64,000 nt of DNA from Eubacteriales bacterium (GCA_030524455.1 JAUNGT010000002.1:115508-179507), one strand, 5' to 3'; shown: positions 35,101 through 42,752, numbered from the stretch's first letter. The notes: generated from the letters alone by a model not told the origin. Numbers and translations: made by a program.

Positions 35101-36244
35101 ACTCCTTATACATAGCCCATGCGGCAGTAAGTGAAGTCCCGTCCTCTTTTGAAAATACAGGAAAGGAATCCTCTACAAAATTGTAAAAATCATTGGACGC
35201 ACCCAACATTGTTATCGGAATATAATCGTCATAGGCATGTGGATCGTTCTCGTACACTTCTTTACAGTGCGACGCTATACCTCCAAGTTCGAAACCGATC
35301 TGCGTCATAATAGACCGATACTCTCCCGGATCAACCTTTTTGCCGGAGGGCGATACGTCAATCAATCTACGAATCAATCCGGACTTTGCGTCTGTGATTT
35401 TTACCGGCTTATTCGTACCGACGATCAAAAAGCATTTAAATTTGCTTGAATAAGTGGATTTAAACTTTTCATTGACCGTCATAAGCTCATGAGAAACCAA
35501 GCTATTTAATCTGGTATTATCGTCGATCTTTGATAAATCTCCGTCATGCTCGATCGCTATCAGCGGATTAGTCTTAAATGCTTCCAGAGCAAAAACATTG
35601 CTGGACGACCCAAGCGCTTTTGAACTGAACGTCGAGTAATATCCTTCGAAAAGCATTTGAATAATATTAATAACCGTCGATTTACCGGTGCCCGCTGCAC
35701 CATAGAGAACCATGAACTTTTGTAACTTTTTGGAATCTCCATTTACAATTGCTCCGATTGCCCATTCGATCTTTTTTCGTTCTTCCGGCAAATATAAAAC
35801 ATTCATTAGCTTCTCGTAGGCTGAGATATCGCCGGTTTCTAAAGGATAGGGAAGCTTTTTGCTGGCATAGTCCTTCTTTCCGGTAACTACATTAGAGAAA
35901 ATCAGATTCTCGTCAAGCATATGAAAGGAATCCCTCATCTGCTTTTGACAATATCTGTGCCAGGCGTCAATCATCCCGGATTCCGCATCCCACATATAAA
36001 GAACCTTGGCGGAACCGTCAAATCTTTGCTTGTTTTCTTCCGCAAATTTAGATAGTTCGCGATCGATCAGCTGCAGAGCATCCTGCTCATCGGTGGACCA
36101 CAGACCGCGTTCCTCTATCCAAATGGCATAAAAATCACCCCCTCGAATCATCAAATCGGAACTTTTTTTAATAATGAATTTGGGATAGATTTCCATTGTT
36201 CCGCGTTTTGTACTGCGCGTTGAAATCATTAAAAAATCAATCAT
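32108..36244 (-). CDS. Helicase-primase-DNA polymerase fusion (SF3 helicase, AEP-like primase, family B polymerase with exonuclease)
   Basis: 1,378 residues from ATG 36244 (GAGGAG about 13 bases upstream). A D5/SF3-type helicase comes first: Walker A GAAGTGKS (182-189), IAIEHDGD, a KFKCFLIVGTNKP strand, and the SGLIRRL arginine finger. A primase-polymerase (AEP)-like part follows, with IDFDIPD (504-510), KSEAGIHLHY and KVFTGKSSLRRKL. A DnaQ-type exonuclease comes next (FYDVEVFP, VGFNCRRYDN, EYCDNDV) and then a family B polymerase: DIASMHP (996-1002, motif A), INSVYG (motif B) and HIKTDS (motif C, first Asp replaced by Lys). It appears to hold the main replication functions in one chain. Domain calls are from motifs. 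Confidence 0.85.
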   Translation of the reverse strand: MIDFLMISTRSTKRGTMEIYPKFIIKKSSDLMIRGGDFYAIWIEERGLWSTDEQDALQLIDRELSKFAEENKQRFDGSAKVLYMWDAESGMIDAWHRYCQKQMRDSFHMLDENLIFSNVVTGKKDYASKKLPYPLETGDISAYEKLMNVLYLPEERKKIEWAIGAIVNGDSKKLQKFMVLYGAAGTGKSTVINIIQMLFEGYYSTFSSKALGSSSNVFALEAFKTNPLIAIEHDGDLSKIDDNTRLNSLVSHELMTVNEKFKSTYSSKFKCFLIVGTNKPVKITDAKSGLIRRLIDVSPSGKKVDPGEYRSIMTQIGFELGGIASHCKEVYENDPHAYDDYIPITMLGASNDFYNFVEDSFPVFSKEDGTSLTAAWAMYKEYCEDAKVAFMYPQRAFKEELKNYFWKFEDRTKAADGSRKRNYYSGFRMDRFETNSDKAEVAAYQIEFDEFPSRFDQICSDCPAQYATSKETPSASWDKVQTKLSELDTSKLHYVKVPENHIVIDFDIPDENGNKCFEKNLAEASKWPPTYAELSKSEAGIHLHYIYTGDVSGLSRIYQEHIEVKVFTGKSSLRRKLTKCNDLPIMTISSGLPMKEGKKMVNFEAVKSEKSLRTQIKRNLAKEIHPATKPSIDFIYKILGDAYASGLHYDVTDMRNAILAFAANSSHQSDYCVKLVNKMNFKSDDISEPEESKQKSIVFYDVEVFPNLFLVNWKLRGPGKTIVRMINPRPCDIEELLQFRLVGFNCRRYDNHMLYARLMGYTNEQLFHLSQRIINNSPNCFFGEAYNISYTDIYDFASAGNKKNLKKLEIEMSSKANDSNSKMDEDLRALLKGIKHHELGLPWDQPVPEELWPKVAEYCDNDVLATEASFEYLKADWTARQILADLAGMTVNDTTNTLTQKIIFGNVRMLQGEFRYRNLSEPVTELEPEIFDFLKESCPEMMAQKFSGMDGKESFLPYFPGYKFENGKSFYRGEEVGEGGEVYAEPGIYVDVALLDIASMHPHSTIAEVLFGVRFTRAFREIVEGRVSIKHKAWVEVDAMLSGKLKPYIQRVIDGELTAKDLANALKTAINSVYGLTFANFDNPFRDVRNKDNIVAKRGALFMIDLKYEVQARGFTVAHIKTDSIKIPNATPEIIQFVMDFGKRYGYTFEHEATYDRMCLVNDAVYIAKYKDGEEAGKWTATGTQFQVPYVFKTLFSHEPIRFEDMCETKSVTSALYLDLNEGLPDVSEYEKLLSNDESKYRKGQISDITWESSKRELMPRIAAGHNYRFIGKVGQFCPIRDGDGGGILLREKDGKYYAVGGTKDHRWMESEVVRELGKEDSIDIAYYNTMVDKAVAAISKYGDFERFVSDDPYITEKMPASDFMNIPETDEDELPFD

Positions 36245-36269
36245 CTCATCTCTACTTCTCCTCGTATTC

Positions 36270-36794
36270 TTATAAAATGCTGTCCAGGTAATAACACATC
36301 TGATACCAAATCTCCACATTGCGCATATCAATTTTGCAATTTCTCACGGTAAAGAGTCCGCCTTTTCCGCTGGGACTGTAATCCCGATTCAGAAATTTCC
36401 CAACAATCTTTTCAACATATGTCCGATCAAAATGAAGATTATCCATTCCTGTAAAGCCCAGACTTTCCACCATTTCTAAAAACCATACCTTTGTTCGATC
36501 CCCTGCCTCCGGATCGGCCATGATCTGTTCTTCACATCGAATTGCCAATCCCGCCATCATTTCAAAAACACTGCAGGGTTTCTCTTTCAGCAAAATGATT
36601 AGACTTTCATCCGTTGCATTTTCAAATCGATATCGACAGTCGATTCCGTCCCCGGTACGATTTTTATCAAAATGATTCGTATAAGTAAATGCTATACGAT
36701 GCAAAGCCATACATAATTTTTTATAACGCATGTCCCCGCATACCAATCCAAACAACCACTCAAAATATAAATTTTCTAAACTGTCGCGTGACAT
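36270..36794 (-). CDS. Conserved phage protein next to the replication fusion
   Basis: 174 residues from ATG 36794 (GGAGG four bases upstream of the ATG). Starts MSRDSLENLYFEWLFGLV and contains RYKKLCMALHRIAFTYTN, a CSVFEMMAGLAIR helix, and a C-terminal KGGLFTVRNCKIDMRNVEIWYQM. This protein is common beside replication genes in clostridial phages; function unknown. The stop lies 26 bases before the fusion polymerase start, so they share an operon. Confidence 0.65.
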   Translation of the reverse strand: MSRDSLENLYFEWLFGLVCGDMRYKKLCMALHRIAFTYTNHFDKNRTGDGIDCRYRFENATDESLIILLKEKPCSVFEMMAGLAIRCEEQIMADPEAGDRTKVWFLEMVESLGFTGMDNLHFDRTYVEKIVGKFLNRDYSPSGKGGLFTVRNCKIDMRNVEIWYQMCYYLDSIL

Positions 36795-36820
36795 TCTTCC
36801 TCCACATCCGCGCCGTATCA

Positions 36821-37381
36821 TTATTGATAGGTTAAATTAATTGCTTCAGAATAAGGCCGGTTGTCCTTTAAGATTTCATAATCCGCTTTTAACCGATCGT
36901 TTCGTACAAATACAGCGTCTTCTTCATAATCATCAAAATGATTTAACGATTCAAAACCAATAACGTCATCCACGTCTTCCACAAACTCATTCATTTCGTC
37001 GGTCAGAACATGATCCGAATAATAAATAAGCGAAATTGCTTCGTAACCTGCAAGAGTTCCGAAATCCTCCGCTGCGATCAGATAAGGCCGGTCTTCCTGT
37101 ACTTTTTCTGACGTATGAACATGTTCGTGAGAATACTGTCGATACCCGAGATGTTCTACCATGTCCTTATAGGCTTCGACTTTTTTCTCGGTTGGATTTT
37201 CGCTCTTTTCCTCGACCTTATTCTGGAGTGTTATCTTCTCATTGTAAAAATCACGAATCGACTCAATTTCTTCCTTCGTTTTTTGCGCGTATTCAGCTTT
37301 CAAAAAACCTCTGGTAATGATCGCACCGGCGCATATACCAAGGACAAACAATCCAAAACCGTTAATACTATTCATTTTCAT
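36821..37381 (-). CDS. Membrane-anchored phage protein (186 aa)
   Basis: 186 residues from ATG 37381 (AAGGAG seven bases upstream). N-terminal membrane span (GFGLFVLGICAGAIITRGFL), then a coiled-coil segment rich in Lys/Glu, and an acidic C-terminal half (FGTLAGYEAISLIYYSDHVLTDE, DDYEEDAVFVRND). The YEAISLIYY-type region is shared with other phage membrane proteins. Function unknown. Its 5' end overlaps the preceding 56-residue gene by 14 bases. Confidence 0.65.
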   Translation of the reverse strand: MKMNSINGFGLFVLGICAGAIITRGFLKAEYAQKTKEEIESIRDFYNEKITLQNKVEEKSENPTEKKVEAYKDMVEHLGYRQYSHEHVHTSEKVQEDRPYLIAAEDFGTLAGYEAISLIYYSDHVLTDEMNEFVEDVDDVIGFESLNHFDDYEEDAVFVRNDRLKADYEILKDNRPYSEAINLTYQ

Positions 37382-37538
37382 TGGCTTCTCCTTCTTCATT
37401 TTTAATTGTCATGACTGTTATTGCCAAACCGCCAAATAACATCGCTGCGCTTAAAAGAAATCCTCCCGCTATATGCCGCTTTCGCTTACTGTTCAAAATA
37501 TAATCCAACATCGAAATCGTCCCTTCGAGCTCCTGCAT
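37368..37538 (-). CDS. Small single-span membrane protein (56 aa)
   Basis: 56 residues from ATG 37538 with AGGAGG six bases upstream. Charged N-terminal helix (MQELEGTISMLDYILNSKRKRH), membrane span (IAGGFLLSAAMLFGGLAITVM), acidic tail. The upstream stop lies two bases away, so it is translationally linked to its neighbours. No family recognised. Confidence 0.6.
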   Translation of the reverse strand: MQELEGTISMLDYILNSKRKRHIAGGFLLSAAMLFGGLAITVMTIKNEEGEANENE

Positions 37539-37540
37539 AA

Positions 37541-37642
37541 TTACCTCCTGTTCTTTCCGGAAAGCACTGCGATGCCGGTTAAAAAGAACAAACCAGCCAT
37601 TGCTGCAAACGTATAAGAAACAAACATTAATCCATTATGCAT
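37541..37642 (-). CDS. Tiny membrane peptide (33 aa)
   Basis: 33 residues from ATG 37642 (AAGGAG eight bases upstream). Almost the whole length is one hydrophobic helix (LMFVSYTFAAMAGLFFLTGIAVL) with a basic end. It is the first of three tightly packed small membrane genes. Confidence 0.55.
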   Translation of the reverse strand: MHNGLMFVSYTFAAMAGLFFLTGIAVLSGKNRR

Positions 37643-37658
37643 ACTCATGCTCCTTTCC

Positions 37659-38153
37659 TTAATATTTGGAAAAATAATGTCCTCCAATTTGAAACATCGG
37701 AATTCCGTAACGGCCATATCTTCCAGCGGTAAAAAAGGTAACTTCTGTATCTGTACGAAATATCAATTCTTCACGAACCAGCTTTTTTACCTCTTCCGTT
37801 GCGCGAACACGCTTCACCCGTCCATTCCACATGGAGGAAAACTGATTCTTCTGATAGATCACATCATATATGGTATCCGGAAAATAAACGGAATCCACCC
37901 GATTCAAAATGGTATCTATCACTAATCGTTTTCCATATTCGCACTCGCCTTCTGCTTCTGCCATGGTCACCAAAGCGATCAACTCAATTTCTTCTTCAGA
38001 AACGTTGAACTGTTGAGCTTGTCTGACACCCTCTTCCGCTATACTCACAAACTCCGTTTCCTGCGGTGTCATTGCATTTGCACGAATGCCAGGGACAAAG
38101 CTTATGGCGAGAGCAGCTCCTATGACCGCCAGCATCCTCTGTATTTTTAACAC
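37659..38153 (-). CDS. Exported SleB-family cell-wall hydrolase
   Basis: 164 residues. Signal peptide (MLKIQRMLAVIGAALAISFVPGIRANA) followed by a Hydrolase_2/SleB catalytic domain: ALVTMAEAEGE with the catalytic glutamates, GKRLVIDTILNRVDS, and FPDTIYDVIYQKNQFSSMWNGR. SleB enzymes cut peptidoglycan. In an early-region gene with a Sec signal it could remodel the wall or take part in lysis or superinfection control. It is distinct from the endolysin of the tail module. Confidence 0.8.
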   Translation of the reverse strand: MLKIQRMLAVIGAALAISFVPGIRANAMTPQETEFVSIAEEGVRQAQQFNVSEEEIELIALVTMAEAEGECEYGKRLVIDTILNRVDSVYFPDTIYDVIYQKNQFSSMWNGRVKRVRATEEVKKLVREELIFRTDTEVTFFTAGRYGRYGIPMFQIGGHYFSKY

Positions 38154-38262
38154 TTATTCTGACCTCCTTCGACACCCCAGGGCTCTAAAATCCAAAGAGC
38201 CAGGGGTAATCAAAAATATCCTTATATTCGTTTCCAGACCCGATTCCATCGAGACCGTTCCT

Positions 38263-39201
38263 TCAAATCAGATCCAAAATACTTCCGTCCACATTAAAAT
38301 CAAGAAGAATCGTCCTCTCATATCCGTTTACAAAATCCCGATTCGAAGGCCGATTAATATCATAAATCCCGAAATCTACAAAATTATCACCCACCGGATT
38401 TTTCTCATCATAAATCCAACCAACTACTTGTCCGGCTTTTGTTCTCGGGATTCCCAGCATATCGTACACATCATTCAGAAAAAGATAACCGTCCGCATGA
38501 AGCTTATCATTCGCATACTGTTGCTGCGCCTTCAAAAATACCAGGTTATACTCCGGATCCTTTTCCCAGCATTTACAGCCATCATCATAAAATCTGGCAT
38601 ATTCACTGTATGTATTTGGATCTGCTACGTTAACCGTAATTTTCGCCTTTGTTTCTTTTCCTGTTTCGGAATCGACGGAAATCTCCTCAAACTTCTGTGC
38701 CTTAATGTTGTATTTCAGCTCCTTATCCACAGCCTCTCCGAACCGTTCGATTACACGGCTGCGATATTCCTTATATCCAGTGAGCAAACCGGTATACGCC
38801 GCTGCCAGTCCCCGATTCCGTTTGTACAGTATATGATGGGATCCAAGAATGCTGGCAATTGAAACCGTTCCCAAAAGAACGGAGGGCCCATAAAGCCTGA
38901 CAAATTTCAATCCGGTATGAAGATAAGTAATTCTGAGATCATTTTTAGCATCCTCCGGAGTATAGTCCTCGTTTGCCTTCGTAACCTTTTTCTCGGTAGC
39001 TTCGTGGATAGCGTCAATAGTCTCCTTTGTCTCGTCGAGCACTTTATTCACTTTTGTTGTTGCCCTGCAGGCCATAACCGCACTCGCTACAACGCCCACC
39101 ACTCCGGCCACAACGAGAATCTCAGGACTTGCCTTTCGTATTTTCAGACCTGTTTTGTTGAATACTCTTGCTGCATTTTTAACGATTTCTACTTTTTTCA
39201 T
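38263..39201 (-). CDS. DUF6353-like phage membrane protein, paralogue 1
   Basis: 312 residues. ASPEILVVAGVVGVVASAVMACRATTK near the N-terminus is the typical first membrane segment, a second spans GPSVLLGTVSIASILGS, and the C-terminal part has YLFLNDVYDMLGIPRTKAGQVVGW and a terminal acidic strand block. Two paralogues lie at 40718 and 41758. Topology suggests a membrane hairpin with a large cytoplasmic domain. Function is unknown; a role in organising replication at the membrane or in exclusion is conceivable. Confidence 0.75.
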   Translation of the reverse strand: MKKVEIVKNAARVFNKTGLKIRKASPEILVVAGVVGVVASAVMACRATTKVNKVLDETKETIDAIHEATEKKVTKANEDYTPEDAKNDLRITYLHTGLKFVRLYGPSVLLGTVSIASILGSHHILYKRNRGLAAAYTGLLTGYKEYRSRVIERFGEAVDKELKYNIKAQKFEEISVDSETGKETKAKITVNVADPNTYSEYARFYDDGCKCWEKDPEYNLVFLKAQQQYANDKLHADGYLFLNDVYDMLGIPRTKAGQVVGWIYDEKNPVGDNFVDFGIYDINRPSNRDFVNGYERTILLDFNVDGSILDLI

Positions 39202-39221
39202 AATACGTTTTCTCCTTTTAA

Positions 39222-39464
39222 TTATTTTTCGTCATGCTCCAAATGTTCGATTAAATGCTGTGTATACCACATAACTTTCTTTAAATCCTGGATACCGTTC
39301 TTTTGCTTCCAACGGCAGATATACTTAATAATGTTTCCCGTGTCCGTTGCCTCAATTCCGCTTAAATGCGCGGTAAAAGCCTCTATCACGTCAATGGTTT
39401 CCAACCCGTTCGCCGATTTATAATGAGGTGGGTGGGATACCATAATGTCATTTGATTCGTACAT
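39222..39464 (-). CDS. DUF3310-family protein
   Basis: 80 residues. HYKSANGLETIDVIEAFTAHLSG, DTGNIIKYICRWKQKNG and DLKKVMWYTQHLIEHL reproduce the DUF3310 pattern, a small helical protein very common in phages, sometimes annotated as a nucleotide kinase without direct proof. It is placed among small early genes, as usual. Confidence 0.9.
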   Translation of the reverse strand: MYESNDIMVSHPPHYKSANGLETIDVIEAFTAHLSGIEATDTGNIIKYICRWKQKNGIQDLKKVMWYTQHLIEHLEHDEK

Positions 39465-39478
39465 GTAATCGTCCTCCG

Positions 39479-40093
39479 TTAATTTAATGGAATTGCCTTA
39501 GGCAATCGAATCATAAAACCATCTCTGACCGACACCACATCTGCATCATGAATATCCTGCCATCCATAATTACAGTCTGTATACCGTCCTGTGATACCTA
39601 CAAGATCATTCAAATCAGATATACTTGCCATCCCATAAACGTCGATCAACTCATCTAAGGAAGCAAGCACCGCTTCTGCATCTCTTCGCGTATTCAGAAT
39701 AATATCATCATACGCATATCCGGATCGTGTTCTGTTTAGGACAGTTCGATCATCCCGGTCGTTTTTACTGTAATAATCCCGATAAGAAATTCTTGGTATT
39801 GTGGTATTATCCTTTTTTCTTCTCCCGCTCTGCCCGTACAAAACCATATCGATCCCATTCGTCACAATATCTGATATCGCCTTTTTTATGGCCGGTATCA
39901 GAACGTCATCAATTACATATGATTTCACGCTGGCGACATCTTCTGCAATAAATATATCCGCCAGTCTTTGAATTTCACTTTTTTTCTTAGGCTTTGCTGT
40001 CCCAGTAATTACTTTTTCTACTTTTTTTCTCTCGGTCGCGGATTTCATTTTCTCTTCCCTTGACCGATGAGAATTCGATTTATATTCTTCCAT
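39479..40093 (-). CDS. Conserved phage protein (MEEYKSNS family)
   Basis: 204 residues from ATG 40093 (GGAGG six bases upstream). A Lys/Arg-rich N-terminus (YKSNSHRSREEKMKSATERKKVEK) precedes a helical part (IFIAEDVASVKSYVIDDVLIPAIKKAI) and a C-terminal domain with TRRDAEAVLASLDELIDVYGMAS and YGWQDIHDADVV. It is common in siphophages of Clostridia and structurally resembles DNA- or portal-associated proteins, but no function is established. Confidence 0.7.
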   Translation of the reverse strand: MEEYKSNSHRSREEKMKSATERKKVEKVITGTAKPKKKSEIQRLADIFIAEDVASVKSYVIDDVLIPAIKKAISDIVTNGIDMVLYGQSGRRKKDNTTIPRISYRDYYSKNDRDDRTVLNRTRSGYAYDDIILNTRRDAEAVLASLDELIDVYGMASISDLNDLVGITGRYTDCNYGWQDIHDADVVSVRDGFMIRLPKAIPLN

Positions 40094-40134
40094 CTGCATC
40101 CTCCATATTTAAGCTAATTTCTAATACATAATCG

Positions 40135-40341
40135 TTATGGCGCTTTCCTTTTCCTGCAGCTCTCTTCACCATAAAGAAAATCTTCTACTCCGGAAATAAT
40201 GCTCTTTTTAACAAAATCTTTTGCGGCCGCTCGAAATATTTCCGATTTCACAGCTGCTCTAATCACCGTCAAGCCACCGATTACGAATCCAACAGCTGCT
40301 CCGCCGGCAAATAGAAAAGTCCCTTTTACAAAGCTTTTCAT
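40135..40341 (-). CDS. Small membrane protein (68 aa)
   Basis: 68 residues. Membrane span near the N-terminus (GTFLFAGGAAVGFVIGGLTVI), then a basic amphipathic helix and a Lys/Arg-rich end. A terminator lies between it and the gene upstream. Unknown function. Confidence 0.6.
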   Translation of the reverse strand: MKSFVKGTFLFAGGAAVGFVIGGLTVIRAAVKSEIFRAAAKDFVKKSIISGVEDFLYGEESCRKRKAP

Positions 40342-40364
40342 TATCGATCTCCCTTCGTTCTAAG

Positions 40365-40400
40365 AAAAAAGAGAAGCACCTTGTTACAGGTACTCCCCTC
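40365..40400 (-). terminator. Probable terminator after the 75-residue membrane protein
   Basis: Minus-strand imperfect stem (GAGGGGAGTACCT with AGGTGCTTCTC) followed by TTTTTTCTTAG, 29 bases after the gene stop. Confidence 0.55.
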
Positions 40401-40428
40401 TGTTCATTCATACATTCCTTATTCGGTT

Positions 40429-40656
40429 TTATTTGCTCTGTTCTTCCGAGTCCGCCATCACAACAGTTTCATCAGTCTCGGTGCAATCTCTTTTGGCCTT
40501 ATAGCGAGCATACAAATCTTTCAACTTCTTCCCTCCGGCAATCGCTGCCAGAGTAATTCCGCTTCCGATAAGTAACGCCAAACCAACGCCAATGCCAGAA
40601 TTGTCCTCCAATTCTTCTGTTTCCGTGATAACCTCTTCGTTTCTCATCTCTTCCAT
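40429..40656 (-). CDS. Small single-span membrane protein (75 aa)
   Basis: 75 residues. Acidic N-terminus (MEEMRNEEVITETEELED), membrane span (GIGVGLALLIGSGITLAAIA), a short basic helix and an acidic tail. AGGAGG lies eight bases upstream. Copy 5 of the 29-bp element is directly in front. Unknown function. Confidence 0.65.
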   Translation of the reverse strand: MEEMRNEEVITETEELEDNSGIGVGLALLIGSGITLAAIAGGKKLKDLYARYKAKRDCTETDETVVMADSEEQSK

Positions 40657-40685
40657 GATAATCTCCTCCTATGGAATATAATTTT

Positions 40686-40714
40686 CTTCATAATACAAAT
40701 TGTAAATTTCGCGC
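40686..40714 (-). promoter_or_regulatory. 29-bp repeated phage element, copy 5
   Basis: Two-block motif (CGCGAAATTTACA, then TATTATGAAG), three bases after the stop of the second DUF6353 paralogue and about 30 bases before the 75-residue gene. Confidence 0.6.
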
Positions 40715-40717
40715 ATC

Positions 40718-41500
40718 TTAACTAAGATTCTGATAATCGTATCGCGGTGCAATTCGATAATCAATCACCAAACAAGGAGTCCCATCTTCCGCCAGTTGAG
40801 AACTATATTCCAGATCAATTAACCCGCCATCCAAATTCCATCCCAGTCCATCTCCGAGTTTTGTTGGTTTCAGACCAAGTTGATAATAAAATTCGTTGAG
40901 AGATATATAATAATCACTCATCAACGACTTATTTAAATCATTTTCTGCTCTCTTAATTTTCTCAATATCGGACCGAAAATATCTTCCGGATATCGCATCA
41001 TAACAAAGGGTATTCCCTTTTTCAGTTATAATAACTTCATTCTGACTAACCGGATTTGCTTCTATTTTTGATTTGGAAACCTTATCCCGAATTGCCTCTT
41101 CCTTCTTTTCGCCAATTGTTTCGATTGTCTTTTCTTTATATTCCCTAAACGCAGATTCAGATATTCCATAAGCGGTTGCCAGAACTGCGTTCCGTCTTGC
41201 GCTGACAGAACTGCTCCCGATCAGACAACTAATCGAAACGATTCCTGTGATAGCCGCGGGAATATACGGTGTCCATGATACCTTGAGAATATCCAGCTTT
41301 GTCATTTCCGGTTTGCCTTTTTCACTACGAATTGTTTTTGCATCGTCAATCATATGCATCGCTTTCGGAGTTGCTTTAACCGCCAAAACAACTGTGCTGA
41401 TCATTCCTACAATTCCCACACCAACCAATATTTCCGGAGAGTGTTTGATTGCGCTTTGCTTTGCTGATTTCATTAATGTCATCAATGTCTGTGTTTTCAT
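40718..41500 (-). CDS. DUF6353-like phage membrane protein, paralogue 2
   Basis: 260 residues. HSPEILVGVGIVGMISTVVLAVKATPKAM is the conserved first segment, a second spans IPAAITGIVSISCLIGS, and the C-terminal half (YYISLNEFYYQLGLKPTKLGDGLGW) aligns by eye with paralogues 1 and 3. It is followed by copy 5 of the 29-bp element. Function unknown. Confidence 0.75.
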   Translation of the reverse strand: MKTQTLMTLMKSAKQSAIKHSPEILVGVGIVGMISTVVLAVKATPKAMHMIDDAKTIRSEKGKPEMTKLDILKVSWTPYIPAAITGIVSISCLIGSSSVSARRNAVLATAYGISESAFREYKEKTIETIGEKKEEAIRDKVSKSKIEANPVSQNEVIITEKGNTLCYDAISGRYFRSDIEKIKRAENDLNKSLMSDYYISLNEFYYQLGLKPTKLGDGLGWNLDGGLIDLEYSSQLAEDGTPCLVIDYRIAPRYDYQNLS

Positions 41501-41517
41501 ATCGCTTATCCTTTCGT

Positions 41518-41560
41518 TTAAAAGAAAAGAGCCCTTGTTCAGGACTCTTCTTTCTCTTTT
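41518..41560 (-). terminator. Terminator overlapping the end of the 55-residue gene
   Basis: Minus-strand stem AGAAGAGTCCT with AGGGCTCTTTTCT, loop GAACA, then TTTT. The 5' arm contains the last codons and the stop, as at 27396-27436. Confidence 0.65.
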
Positions 41561-41706
41561 TCGGTGAGTGCCTTATCAATTTCTTTTCTGACGATTTCCT
41601 CCGTTCGCCGGTCGTCGATCCAATTGGACAATTGAGTTATCCCAAGTCCTGCTATCGCGATGGCAAACCCAAGCAATTTTATAGTCGTTTCACTTGTTTT
41701 CTTCAT
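41539..41706 (-). CDS. Small membrane-associated protein (55 aa)
   Basis: 55 residues from ATG 41706, AGGAGG eight bases upstream. Hydrophobic N-terminal helix (TIKLLGFAIAIAGLGITQL) and a charged C-terminal helix ending KEKEES, like the end of the 72-residue membrane protein at 27415. Copy 6 of the 29-bp element precedes it. Function unknown. Confidence 0.6.
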   Translation of the reverse strand: MKKTSETTIKLLGFAIAIAGLGITQLSNWIDDRRTEEIVRKEIDKALTEKEKEES

Positions 41707-41723
41707 AAAGCATCTACCTCCTT

Positions 41724-41752
41724 TCTCACAATATAGGTTGTAATTTTTGCGA
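41724..41752 (-). promoter_or_regulatory. 29-bp repeated phage element, copy 6
   Basis: Two-block motif (CGCAAAAATTACA, then TATTGTGAGA; two changes in the second block). It lies 18 bases before the 55-residue gene start. Confidence 0.5.
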
Positions 41753-41757
41753 AGGAA

Positions 41758-42513
41758 TTAATAACTCAAAAAATCAGCCGTCGGTTCAAACGGCATTGAA
41801 ATAATGTAACATTCCATACCGTCTTCCATAGAAATCAAATCATGTTCAAAGTCGATCCACTGGTATCCATAAAAATCAAAGCCAGCTTCTACAGACCATC
41901 CGAGTCTTCCCCCTACATCTGTTCTTGGCAATCCGAGAAAATCATAAAACTCATTTAAATCAACATGCCCCCGCAAAATAAAATTCCGATTCAAATGGTA
42001 TTCCGCATCTCTAACTTCTTCCATTGTCAAGTTAAAATAACGATTTGAATACATGTCGTAAAACAGCGGTTTTTCTGAGTACGCTTTCACTTCTCCTTTT
42101 TCGTATTTTTCAAACGCTGTCCTACTGCGGATTTTTAAATCGGAATCTTTTCCAAATTCTTTTATTGCCGCATTTCTGTAATTTTTAAACGCTCTTTCCA
42201 AAAACACATACGCGCTAATTAAAGATGCCTGCTGTTTTCTGCTCAGAATATTTGCTGTCCATATACAGGATAAGGTGGCCGCCCCAATTGCGGCGGCAGG
42301 AATATATCTGGGAATCGCAACAAAAATCTTTTCCGATTTTGTAAGTATATCACCCTTTTCGTCTTCTGCGTCCTGTATATCTCGACACGCTTTTGGCGTT
42401 GCTTTAACTGCTGCAATAACAGTTCCGGCCATACCAATAGTGCCTAAAATGGTTAAAATGGTTGGAGTTTCCCTCTTTAAATTTTTTCCTATTTTGTACA
42501 ATCTTTTTCGCAT
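41758..42513 (-). CDS. DUF6353-like phage membrane protein, paralogue 3
   Basis: 251 residues. Basic start (MRKRLYKIGKNLKRE), then TPTILTILGTIGMAGTVIAAVKATPKA and a second span (IPAAAIGAATLSCIWTAN). The C-terminal region has HVDLNEFYDFLGLPRTDVGGRLGW, closely like the other two paralogues. Gene duplication within the phage is the simplest explanation. Confidence 0.75.
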   Translation of the reverse strand: MRKRLYKIGKNLKRETPTILTILGTIGMAGTVIAAVKATPKACRDIQDAEDEKGDILTKSEKIFVAIPRYIPAAAIGAATLSCIWTANILSRKQQASLISAYVFLERAFKNYRNAAIKEFGKDSDLKIRSRTAFEKYEKGEVKAYSEKPLFYDMYSNRYFNLTMEEVRDAEYHLNRNFILRGHVDLNEFYDFLGLPRTDVGGRLGWSVEAGFDFYGYQWIDFEHDLISMEDGMECYIISMPFEPTADFLSY

Positions 42514-42527
42514 ATCTGTTCCTTTCT

Positions 42528-42560
42528 AAAAAAGAAGAAAGAGGCGTTACTATCGCCCCT
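42528..42560 (-). terminator. Terminator overlapping the end of the 49-residue gene
   Basis: Minus-strand stem GGGGCG with CGCCTC, loop ATAGTAA, then TTTCTTCTTTTTT. Confidence 0.65.
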
Positions 42561-42699
42561 TCCGTTCTCTTTTTTGTAATTCTAATCTCATTCTGAATAG
42601 CTCCGTTTTAATTGTTTCGATTTTTCTGTAATCCTTACTTCTAAGTAACACATCCTCAAAAGTTCGAATCTGGTTTTGCAAATGCACAATCTCCTTCAT
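42550..42699 (-). CDS. Small coiled-coil protein (49 aa)
   Basis: 49 residues from ATG 42699 (GGGAG seven bases upstream); the longer frame starting inside the 29-bp element is not favoured. The whole length is a charged helix (QNQIRTFEDVLLRSKDYRK, TELFRMRLELQKRERK). Unknown function. Confidence 0.55.
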   Translation of the reverse strand: MKEIVHLQNQIRTFEDVLLRSKDYRKIETIKTELFRMRLELQKRERKGR

Positions 42700-42722
42700 A
42701 AGCATACTCCCTTCTATGATTT

Positions 42723-42751
42723 TTTCATAAAACAGGATGTATTTTTTGCGC
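42723..42751 (-). promoter_or_regulatory. 29-bp repeated phage element, copy 7
   Basis: Two-block motif (CGCAAAAAATACA, then TTTTATGAAA), immediately after the stop of the 119-residue gene and 24 bases before the 49-residue gene. Confidence 0.6.
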
Positions 42752-42752
42752 A

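Noticed and set aside
38170..38215. Terminator hairpin before the first DUF6353 gene product end
   Set aside because: CCCC-GGCTCT pairs with AGAGCC-GGGG, but neither strand has a T-run after it, so it was not called a terminator.
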